NCBI RefSeq assembly: GCF_001500065.1
Contig: NZ_LQIN01000023.1
Span: 372,001-436,000 of the forward strand
Direction of reading: 5' to 3'
DNA: 64,000 bases
Source of the DNA: Mycobacterium sp. IS-3022
Lineage (GTDB): Bacteria; Actinomycetota; Actinomycetes; Mycobacteriales; Mycobacteriaceae
The position numbers were made by a program, and so were the translations under genes. The notes below the pieces were generated by a model that was not told where the DNA came from, did no database searches, and saw nothing but the letters and a program-made list of their open reading frames with translations. The first letter of the stretch is position 1; every line of letters starts with the position of its first letter. Below are positions 25,244-31,488 of the stretch, piece after piece.

Positions 25244-26158
25244 GTGCTGCATCTGCGCGTGATCTCGCCGACCGACAAGCGCGACGCGGTCATGGCGGTT
25301 CTCCGCGACAACCCGGGCGTCACCCACATCGTCATCCACCGCGATGCCGCGCTCGAACCACGCGGCGACGAGATCACCGCCGACATCGCCAGGGAGTCGG
25401 CCAACGACGTCGTGGGCGCGTTGAAGGCGTTACGGGTCAAGGATCGCGGGGCCATCACGCTCGACTTCGTCGACACCGTGCTGTCCACGAGGGCCTACCG
25501 CGCCGAGGACGAGGCGGTGGGCGACCCCGCGGACGCGGTGGTGTGGGACGAGCTTGCCGTGCGAACCCGCGAGGAGTCGACGCTCAACGTGACATTCCTG
25601 GCCTTCCTGTGCGTGGCGTGTCTGATCGCGTCGATCGGCGTGGTGACCGACTCGCCGGTGACGGTGGTCGGCGCGATGGTGCTGGGACCGGAATTCGGTC
25701 CGCTGGCCGCGCTGGCGGTATCGCTGGTGCGCCGGCGGCTGTATCTCGCGCGGCGGGCCGCGATCGCGCTGCTGGTCGGGTTTCCCGTGGCGATGATCAT
25801 CACCGCGGTCGCGGTGCTGGCGGGCGAGGCGATCGGCTGGATCACTCTGCGCAGCACGAGCGAGCTGGACCAGGTCGACTTCATCTTCCGGGTCGGTCCG
25901 CTGTCGTTCGTCGTCGCGTTCCTGGCTGGTGCCGCGGGAATGCTGTCCTTGATTTCGTCGAAATCCGCTGCCCTGGTTGGTGTTTTCATCTCGGTGACGA
26001 CGGTGCCCGCGGCCGGATTCGCCGTCGTCGCCGCGACGGTCGGCGACTGGGACGTCGCGGCCAAATCCGCTGCCCAACTGGCATTGAACCTCGTCGCGAT
26101 AGTGCTGGCGGGCGTCCTGGTGTTGTGGACGCGCCGGCTGGCCGACCGTCGCATGTAG
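25244..26158 (+). CDS. DUF389 family membrane protein
   Basis: Integral membrane protein of 304 residues. An N-terminal ferredoxin-like cytosolic domain of about 105 residues precedes about six TM segments (NVTFLAFLCVACLIASIGVV, then VVGAMVLGPEFGPLAALAVSLV with the family's conserved G-x-E-x-G-P). No transport substrate is established for DUF389. GTG 25244 lies 7 bp after a TAGTGT -10-like hexamer (25232-25237), so leaderless initiation is possible. The next 390 bp hold only a repeat and a gene remnant. Confidence 0.85.
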   Translation: MLHLRVISPTDKRDAVMAVLRDNPGVTHIVIHRDAALEPRGDEITADIARESANDVVGALKALRVKDRGAITLDFVDTVLSTRAYRAEDEAVGDPADAVVWDELAVRTREESTLNVTFLAFLCVACLIASIGVVTDSPVTVVGAMVLGPEFGPLAALAVSLVRRRLYLARRAAIALLVGFPVAMIITAVAVLAGEAIGWITLRSTSELDQVDFIFRVGPLSFVVAFLAGAAGMLSLISSKSAALVGVFISVTTVPAAGFAVVAATVGDWDVAAKSAAQLALNLVAIVLAGVLVLWTRRLADRRM

Positions 26159-26180
26159 GGGCGCTCGGGCATAACTCCAC

Positions 26181-26229
26181 CCCGCGAGCGACCGCGTCTG
26201 CGCACGACACTCCGCGCAATGCAGAAAGT
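26181..26229 (-). repeat. dispersed intergenic repeat, copy A
   Basis: Read on the minus strand, the 30-nt core at 26210-26181 matches positions 50970-50999 at 28 of 30 bases, and similarity continues more weakly on the 5' side. The two copies lie in unrelated intergenic gaps (after the DUF389 gene, and between carA and carB). Confidence 0.7.
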
Positions 26230-26267
26230 ATGCGGTCGGTCGCGCGGGTTTGAGCGTCCACTCAGTG

Positions 26268-26468
26268 TTAAAACGATGCGCCCGCCTCGTACACGCGGCG
26301 CAGCACGGACTCGAACGGGCGCGCCCGCAGCTCAGCGCTGAGGATCTCGATGCTGACGACGCCACCCCAGCCAATTCGAGCACGCCTTCACCGGGAAGTG
26401 TTCGCCGGTGCAATGTCTCGCGCACGAGGCAGTCGGTGGACTCCGGCGCCATTGCATCGGGGTGAGCG
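26268..26468 (-). pseudogene. remnant of a sugar phosphate isomerase/xylose isomerase-like TIM barrel gene
   Basis: The minus strand encodes, in two frames, what looks like the last 65 or so residues of an AP-endonuclease-2/xylose-isomerase-type protein. One frame gives LVRETLHRRTLPGEGVL (the family's usual L-P-G-E-G). The next frame resumes with IGWGGVVSIEILSAELR and ends RRVYEAGASF at TAA 26268, the common C-terminus of the family. The roughly ten residues normally between these two blocks are missing, so a short deletion with frameshift separates them. No start or upstream two-thirds remains. The function is lost; sugar or inositol metabolism is only the family expectation. Confidence 0.6.
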
Positions 26469-26548
26469 GACGCGAAGTGTCGGAGATTACGGCGTGTCGA
26501 GCGCATTTTGCGTCTGCTCGCTCGGGGAGGTGACCCTACGATCACCCG

Positions 26549-27379
26549 GTGGCTGATCGCTATGGCTCCGATGTCCTGTCCCACAACCCCCATCGCAAGA
26601 TCCGCTCCAGCGAGCAACCGGTGGAGATGGGGCTCGTCGTCGAAGACGCCCAGACCGGATACGTCGGCGCGGTCGTGCGCATCGAATACGGCCGGATGGA
26701 GTTGGAGGACCGGCGCGGACGTCGCAAGCCCTTTCCCATCGGGCCGGGCTACCTGATCGACGGCAAACCGGTGATCCTCACCGCGCCCAAACGCACGGCG
26801 CCGAAGCAGACGCGCACCGCGTCAGGCTCGGTCGCCGTGCCCGGCGCACGGGCGAAGGTCGCGCTGGCGAGCCGCATTTACGTCGAGGGCCGACACGATG
26901 CCGAACTCGTCGAGCAGGTCTGGGGCGACGATCTGCGAATCGAGGGAGTTGTCGTCGAGCATCTCGGCGGCGTCGACGATCTCGTGGCCGTCGTCGAAGA
27001 TTTCCGGCCGGGGCCGGGCCGCCGGCTCGGGGTGCTCGTCGACCATCTGGTGCCGGGTTCGAAGGAAGCCCGCATCGCGCACGCCGTCCGTCAAGGACCC
27101 GGCGGTGAGCACACGCTCGTCGTCGGCCACCCGTTCATCGACATCTGGCAGGCGGTCAAGCCCGAACGGCTGGGCATCGAGGCCTGGCCCGTCGTGCCGA
27201 AGGGCGTCGACTGGAAGAAGGGTGTGTGCCGTGCGCTCGGCTGGCCCGCCGTCCAGCAGGCCGACACCGCCAGGGCCTGGCAGCGCATCCGCGGCCGCGT
27301 CCGCGACTGGACCGACCTCGAGCCCGCACTGATCGGCCGGGTCGAGGAGTTGATCGACTTCGTGACCGCGCCCCCATAG
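26549..27379 (+). CDS. DUF3097 family protein
   Basis: Conserved actinobacterial protein of 276 residues of the DUF3097 family. Two parts are visible: an N-terminal small beta domain (VVEDAQTGYVGAVVRIEYGRMELEDRRG) and, from about residue 105, a Toprim-like segment with IYVEGRHDAELVEQVWG, VVVEHLGGVDDL and GVLVDHLVPGSKEARI, where the acidic residues could bind metal. The role is unknown; the Toprim resemblance hints at nucleic-acid chemistry (inference). GTG 26549 begins 7 bp after TACGAT (26537-26542), which suggests leaderless transcription. It lies 88 bp before rarA. Confidence 0.8.
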   Translation: MADRYGSDVLSHNPHRKIRSSEQPVEMGLVVEDAQTGYVGAVVRIEYGRMELEDRRGRRKPFPIGPGYLIDGKPVILTAPKRTAPKQTRTASGSVAVPGARAKVALASRIYVEGRHDAELVEQVWGDDLRIEGVVVEHLGGVDDLVAVVEDFRPGPGRRLGVLVDHLVPGSKEARIAHAVRQGPGGEHTLVVGHPFIDIWQAVKPERLGIEAWPVVPKGVDWKKGVCRALGWPAVQQADTARAWQRIRGRVRDWTDLEPALIGRVEELIDFVTAPP

Positions 27380-27467
27380 GCGCTCGAGTTTGTGGTCGAC
27401 ACACGTCCGGAGCGCACGCCGCGTGCGGGTAACCCACGTTCGGCGCAAACGGTGGTAAGCAGAAGGC

Positions 27468-28796
27468 GTGTCCGACGGTCTGTTCGATGTCCCCGGCGAT
27501 ACCGGCCCCAGCGCGGTCGGGCCGGTCGGGGCGTCTGCACCGCTGGCGGTGCGGATGCGTCCGGCGACGCTCGACGAGGTCGTCGGACAGGATCACCTGC
27601 TGCAACCGGGTTCACCACTGCGCCGGATGGTCGAGGGTTCCGGCGCGGCTTCGGTCATCCTCTACGGACCGCCCGGCACCGGTAAGACGACGCTGGCGGC
27701 ACTGATCTCGCAGGCCACCGGCCGCAGGTTCGAAGCGCTGTCCGCGCTGTCGGCGGGCGTGAAGGAGGTCCGCGCGGTCATCGACGTGGCTCGGCGCGCG
27801 GCGGCCTACGGCGAGCAGACCGTGCTGTTCATCGACGAGGTGCACCGCTTCTCCAAGACGCAGCAGGACGCGCTGCTGTCGGCCGTCGAAAACCGCGTCG
27901 TGGCACTGGTCGCCGCGACGACCGAGAACCCGTCGTTCTCGGTCGTCGCACCGCTGCTGTCCCGGTCGCTGATCCTGCAGTTGCAGCCGCTCAGCGCCGA
28001 TGCCGTACGCACGCTGGTCCGTCGCGCCATCGAGGACCCGCGCGGCCTCGGCGGCACAGTCACGGTCACCGACGAGGCCGTCGAACTCCTCGTACAACTG
28101 TCCGCAGGTGACGCCCGCCGAGCGCTGACCGCGCTCGAGGTGGCCGCTGAAGCCGGGGACGAGGTGACCGTCGAAACCATCGAACAGTCACTGGACAAGG
28201 CGGCGGTCCGTTACGACCGAGACGGCGATCAGCACTACGACGTGATCAGTGCGTTCATCAAGTCGGTCCGCGGCTCCGACGTCGACGCCGCCCTGCACTA
28301 CCTGGCCCGGATGCTGGTGGCGGGGGAGGATCCGCGCTTCGTGGCCCGGCGGCTGATGATCCTGGCCAGTGAGGACATCGGCATGGCCGACCCGACCGCG
28401 CTGCAGACCGCGGTCGCCGCCGCGCAGACCGTCCAACTCATCGGCATGCCGGAGGCGCAACTGACGTTGGCGCACGCCACCGTCCACCTGGCGACGGCCC
28501 CGAAGTCGAATGCGGTGACGACGGCGCTGGGCGCGGCGATGAGCGACATCAAAGCCGGCAAGGCGGGCCTGGTACCGCCACATCTGCGCGACGGCCACTA
28601 CTCGGGCGCAGCCAAACTGGGCAACGCGATCGGCTACAAGTACGCCCACGACGACCCGGATGGCGTTGTGCCACAACAGTATCCGCCCGATGAACTCGTC
28701 GGCGTCGACTACTACCAGCCGACCACCCACGGCAACGAACGCGACATCGCCGGTCGCCTGGACAAGTTGCGCGCCATCATCCGCCGCAAGCGCTGA
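27468..28796 (+). CDS. rarA: replication-associated recombination protein A (RarA/MgsA)
   Basis: AAA+ ATPase of 442 residues that acts at stalled replication forks with SSB. Walker A is GPPGTGKTT near residue 67, Walker B FIDEVHRF near 122, sensor 1 AATTENPSF near 146 and the arginine-finger region LLSRS near 160. The C-terminal part carries the MgsA tetramerisation domain with KAGLVPPHLRDGHY. GTG 27468 gives M-S-D-G-L-F-D. It corresponds to Rv2559c. Its end is 5 bp from the convergent Rv2557-like gene, preserving the M. tuberculosis adjacency. Confidence 0.96.
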   Translation: MSDGLFDVPGDTGPSAVGPVGASAPLAVRMRPATLDEVVGQDHLLQPGSPLRRMVEGSGAASVILYGPPGTGKTTLAALISQATGRRFEALSALSAGVKEVRAVIDVARRAAAYGEQTVLFIDEVHRFSKTQQDALLSAVENRVVALVAATTENPSFSVVAPLLSRSLILQLQPLSADAVRTLVRRAIEDPRGLGGTVTVTDEAVELLVQLSAGDARRALTALEVAAEAGDEVTVETIEQSLDKAAVRYDRDGDQHYDVISAFIKSVRGSDVDAALHYLARMLVAGEDPRFVARRLMILASEDIGMADPTALQTAVAAAQTVQLIGMPEAQLTLAHATVHLATAPKSNAVTTALGAAMSDIKAGKAGLVPPHLRDGHYSGAAKLGNAIGYKYAHDDPDGVVPQQYPPDELVGVDYYQPTTHGNERDIAGRLDKLRAIIRRKR

Positions 28797-28801
28797 TGGC
28801 G

Positions 28802-29506
28802 TCAGACCAGCTCAGGCACCCGCAGGTGCGCGATCGCGAGCTCGAATTCACCGACGTCGATCACGTCGGCGCCCAACTCTCGCGTCCGCGCGTTCCTCAG
28901 TTCACTCGCTTGCTCCCGGTTACGCTCCATGGCGTCGCGGCTGTCGAACGTCGTCGACGACACCCCGCGCCCCGACGAGCGGTTGATCATCAAGCTGGCG
29001 CTGCAGAAACCTTCGAGGTCTTCCAGTGCCGACAACACCGACGTCCGATAGAACTCAACGGCCCGGTCGGCATGATTTGGTGGCAGCTTCAGCCACGTGG
29101 CCCGCACACAGGCGCCCTCAGTCGAGCGGTGGTCACGGTGCAGCACCGCGAGTTCCCATGGATCGACCGTGGCGCTGCCGCCGAGAATCTCCGCGGCCCG
29201 TTCCCGAAGCGAAGCCGCTTTCTCCGTGCTGGAGCGCATCGCCTCCTCGGTTTCCCAGGCGCTGGTGACGATGCAGCGGCCGGACTCCCGGTCGACCAAC
29301 ATCGACAGGCCGACGTAGCCATCCATTTCTTCAAGAGCCGGCATGACTTCATCACGGACATAGGCTGTTCCGGCATCGATGGACCCCGGTTGCGCCTCGA
29401 TAGTCGTAGAGCGTGCGTACACGGATCCAACCCCTCTGCGTCGGGGCGGCGCCCCGGTGGCGCCACCGGATCTACCTAGCTTCCTCCCGGAGCGCGAACA
29501 ATTCAA
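28802..29506 (-). CDS. Rv2557/Rv2558-like protein, tandem ABM-type ferredoxin-like domains
   Basis: Protein of 234 residues closely resembling my memory of Rv2557/Rv2558, including the Gly/Arg-rich start (GGATGAPPRRRG) and the ending FELAIAHLRVPELV. It consists of two related halves of about 100 residues (VYARSTTIEAQPGS..., then CVRATWLKLPPNH...), each with a DRxSGRxxxxSxW/T-type strand, as in dimeric alpha-beta barrel/antibiotic-biosynthesis-monooxygenase folds. The M. tuberculosis paralogues are reported as starvation-induced; the function is unknown. The TTG start is used because the N-terminus matches the relatives; GTG at the VYARS residue is an alternative. Confidence 0.75.
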   Translation of the reverse strand: MNCSRSGRKLGRSGGATGAPPRRRGVGSVYARSTTIEAQPGSIDAGTAYVRDEVMPALEEMDGYVGLSMLVDRESGRCIVTSAWETEEAMRSSTEKAASLRERAAEILGGSATVDPWELAVLHRDHRSTEGACVRATWLKLPPNHADRAVEFYRTSVLSALEDLEGFCSASLMINRSSGRGVSSTTFDSRDAMERNREQASELRNARTRELGADVIDVGEFELAIAHLRVPELV

Positions 29507-29572
29507 CGGGTGCCCGTGCTGCGGTCCGCCCGCATGTCACAACCCTGGCTTCAACGCGAGAAAGAGAACCCC

Positions 29573-29601
29573 TTGACACCTGGCGCAGGGGCTTCTACAT
29601 T
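29573..29601 (+). promoter_or_regulatory. sigma-A-type promoter of the arsR-SRPBCC unit
   Basis: TTGACA (29573-29578), a 17-bp spacer, then TACATT (29596-29601). The predicted start near 29608 falls inside the inverted repeat at 29606-29623, so a bound repressor there would block transcription. Confidence 0.7.
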
Positions 29602-29605
29602 GGTA

Positions 29606-29623
29606 ATCAATAAGTCAGTTGAT
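29606..29623. promoter_or_regulatory. ArsR operator candidate
   Basis: ATCAATAAGTCAGTTGAT has ATCAA and TTGAT as perfect 5-bp inverted ends over an 8-bp centre. It sits directly downstream of the promoter and 18 bp before the ArsR start, which fits autoregulation by the encoded repressor. Confidence 0.55.
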
Positions 29624-29641
29624 CAAATAGAAGGTTGACAA

Positions 29642-29998
29642 TTGAGGAGTGATGGGGATGCAGACGCCCGGCTGGACCGCGCCTTCCTGGCACTGGCCGA
29701 CCCTGTCCGGCGCGCCATCGTGGCGAAGCTGTCGCGGGGGCCGGCCACGGTCAACGAGCTGGCGGCACCGTTCGACATCACGAAACAGGCGGTGTCCAAG
29801 CACATTCAGGTGCTCGAGCAGGCGGGCCTGGTCACCAGAACCCGCGATGCGCAGCGACGGCCGGTCCACCTGGACGCGGCTGCGCTGGAGCGGCTGACTG
29901 CATGGATCGACCGGTATCGGCTTGACACCGAACGCAACTACCGCCGGCTCGATGCCCTGCTGGCGGACATGACCGAAGAGAAAGGAACCGAGAAATGA
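29642..29998 (+). CDS. ArsR-family regulator of an SRPBCC pair
   Basis: Winged-helix repressor of 118 residues: LALADPVRRAIVAKLSRGPATVNELA, then the recognition helix ITKQAVSKHIQVLEQAGLV and wing RTRDAQRRPVHLD. It lacks the metal-binding CxC of arsenic sensors and belongs to the group that travels with AHSA1/SRPBCC genes. No in-frame ATG or GTG precedes the domain, so the start is taken as TTG 29642, just before AGGAGT; this is the weakest point. Its stop overlaps the next ATG (ATGA), so translation is coupled. Confidence 0.8.
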   Translation: MRSDGDADARLDRAFLALADPVRRAIVAKLSRGPATVNELAAPFDITKQAVSKHIQVLEQAGLVTRTRDAQRRPVHLDAAALERLTAWIDRYRLDTERNYRRLDALLADMTEEKGTEK

Positions 29999-30468
29999 CC
30001 AATGCCCTGAACCTGACCGCGCCCGTCGACACCCTCGCGATGGAGTTCACCCGTGATTTCGACGCCCCGGTCGAGGCCCTGTTCCGCGCGCACGCCGAGG
30101 CGGACCTGATGAAGAAATGGCTGGGCCCGCACGGGCTGGAGATGACGATCGAGGAGTGGGATTTCAAGAGCCACGGCGGCTACCGCTATTCGCACAAGGA
30201 CGAGGGCGGGGAGTACCGCTTCAACGGCACCTTCCACACCGTGCGCGAGAACGAGTTCATCCTGCAGACCTTCGAATTCGACGGCGCACCCGATCTGGTC
30301 AACATCGAGTACATGTGGTTCGAGGACCTCGGCGGCGGCCGCAGCAGGCTGCGCGGCCGGTCCATCTGCCCGAACGTCGAGGCCCGCGACGCGCTGCTGT
30401 CGTCCGGCATGGAGGGCGGCATGCAAGAAGGCTACGAGAAGCTCGACAACCTGCTGAAAACGCTGTGA
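29995..30468 (+). CDS. SRPBCC (AHSA1-type) domain protein
   Basis: Bet v1-like/AHSA1 protein of 157 residues. The domain starts at about 14 (LAMEFTRDFDAPVEALFRAHAEADLMKKWLGP), continues with WDFKSHGGYRYSH, GTFHTVRENEFI and RSRLRGRSICPNVEARDALLSSGMEGGMQEGYEKLDNLL, the standard end. These proteins bind hydrophobic ligands in a cavity; many are paired with an ArsR repressor, as here. The ligand is unknown. A perfect 15-bp stem terminator begins 6 bp after the stop. Confidence 0.85.
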   Translation: MTNALNLTAPVDTLAMEFTRDFDAPVEALFRAHAEADLMKKWLGPHGLEMTIEEWDFKSHGGYRYSHKDEGGEYRFNGTFHTVRENEFILQTFEFDGAPDLVNIEYMWFEDLGGGRSRLRGRSICPNVEARDALLSSGMEGGMQEGYEKLDNLLKTL

Positions 30469-30473
30469 CAGAA

Positions 30474-30509
30474 GCGATCCCGGCTGCTGGGGGAAGCAGC
30501 CGGGATCGC
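30474..30509. terminator. bidirectional terminator, perfect 15-bp stem
   Basis: Arms 30474-30488 and 30495-30509 are exact reverse complements around a GGGGGA loop. The hairpin lies between the convergent SRPBCC gene (ends 30468) and the GlsB-like gene (ends 30523). There is no T-run, as is usual for mycobacterial hairpins. Confidence 0.85.
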
Positions 30510-30522
30510 ACGGGCAGATTGG

Positions 30523-30834
30523 CTAGCGGATGACGCCGCCGCGACGACGCGTGCCCATCACGCCGGTGCGCCTGCGGCCCATGAGCGCGGACACCAGGGC
30601 CACACCGATCACGGCGACGACAAGCTGGACGAGAAGCTCGATCCAGTCGACTCCGCTGGTGGCCGTGGGCAGGCCGAGCGCACGGGCGATCGCCGTGCCG
30701 ATCAACGCCGACACGATGCCGACGAGAACGGTCACCAGCATGCCGATGGGCTGCCTGCCGGGCAGGAGCAGGCGAGCGAGCACGCCGACGACTGCGCCGA
30801 TCAAGATGGCGGTGATTACGCCGGTGATGGTCAT
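30523..30834 (-). CDS. GlsB/YeaQ/YmgE-like (transglycosylase-associated) membrane protein
   Basis: Small membrane protein of 103 residues with three hydrophobic helices and glycine zippers: ITAILIGAVVGVLARLLLPG, MLVTVLVGIVSALIGTAIA and WIELLVQLVVAVIGVALVSAL. The pattern is that of the GlsB/YeaQ/YmgE family, often stress-induced and of unknown mechanism. The tail is Arg-rich (MGRRRTGVMGTRRRGG) and likely cytosolic. Start ATG 30834, preceded by GGAGGAAC. It is divergent from the YjbQ gene. Confidence 0.8.
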   Translation of the reverse strand: MTITGVITAILIGAVVGVLARLLLPGRQPIGMLVTVLVGIVSALIGTAIARALGLPTATSGVDWIELLVQLVVAVIGVALVSALMGRRRTGVMGTRRRGGVIR

Positions 30835-30932
30835 TGTTCCTCCAGGGTCTCGGGGTGCCAGTGAGATACCCCGACACCGACGTCAATAAACGGTCCGGGT
30901 CGATCGACGACGCGCCTCGTACCCTTGAATGC

Positions 30933-31337
30933 GTGGACTCCGACGTGCTCGACATCGAGACCGGCCAGCGCCGCATCGTCGACCTGACCGATGCGGTGCG
31001 CTCCTTCTGCGGCCGCCACCGCGACGGGTTGTGCAGCGTGTTCGTACCGCACGCGACCGCGGGGGTCGCGATCATCGAGACGGGCGCCGGATCCGATGAC
31101 GATCTCGTCGACACGCTCGAACGCCTACTTCCGCGTGACGACCGCTACCGCCACTCGCACGGCTCACCGGGCCACGGCGCCGACCATGTCCTGCCGGCGC
31201 TGGTGTCGCCGTCGGTCACCCTGCCCGTGCAGGATGGCGAACCGCTGCTCGGCACCTGGCAGAGCATCGTGCTCGTCGACCTCAACCGGGACAACCCGCA
31301 CCGTAAGGTGCGCCTGAGCTTCATCGCCGCAGCCTGA
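30933..31337 (+). CDS. YjbQ family protein (UPF0047)
   Basis: Protein of 134 residues with the YjbQ fold: CSVFVPHATAGVAIIETG near residue 35, YRHSHGSPGHGADHVLPALVSPSVTLPV near 70 and GTWQSIVLVDLNRDNPHRKV near 108, with the family's conserved histidines and acidic residues. Members show weak thiamine-phosphate-synthase activity in vitro; the physiological role is open. GTG 30933 is 8 bp after TACCCT (30920-30925), a leaderless arrangement. The longer ORF to 30834 overlaps the divergent neighbour's start and is rejected. It corresponds to Rv2556c, upstream of alaS. Confidence 0.88.
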   Translation: MDSDVLDIETGQRRIVDLTDAVRSFCGRHRDGLCSVFVPHATAGVAIIETGAGSDDDLVDTLERLLPRDDRYRHSHGSPGHGADHVLPALVSPSVTLPVQDGEPLLGTWQSIVLVDLNRDNPHRKVRLSFIAAA

Positions 31338-31488
31338 AGGAGGCACTGCGCGGTGACAGCCGATCGAACCTGACCGGGCACCGGGAGCGACGCCCGTTCG
31401 TTGACTTTTCGGCGCGACAACGGCGACCGGTACTGTAGTGCGGTCGAATAGTCGCAGGTACCAGCGAAACTACAAGGATGTATCAGAC

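Noticed and set aside
26489..26522. Possible third copy of the dispersed repeat
   Set aside because: It shares CGGCGTGTCG and GCTCGCTCG with copy B, but the middle does not align, so the similarity is too weak to claim.
25430..26617. 395-codon minus-strand frame
   Set aside because: Mostly the antisense of the DUF389 gene with Arg/His/Gln-rich composition. Only its first part carries the isomerase-like fragment, which is reported as a pseudogene.
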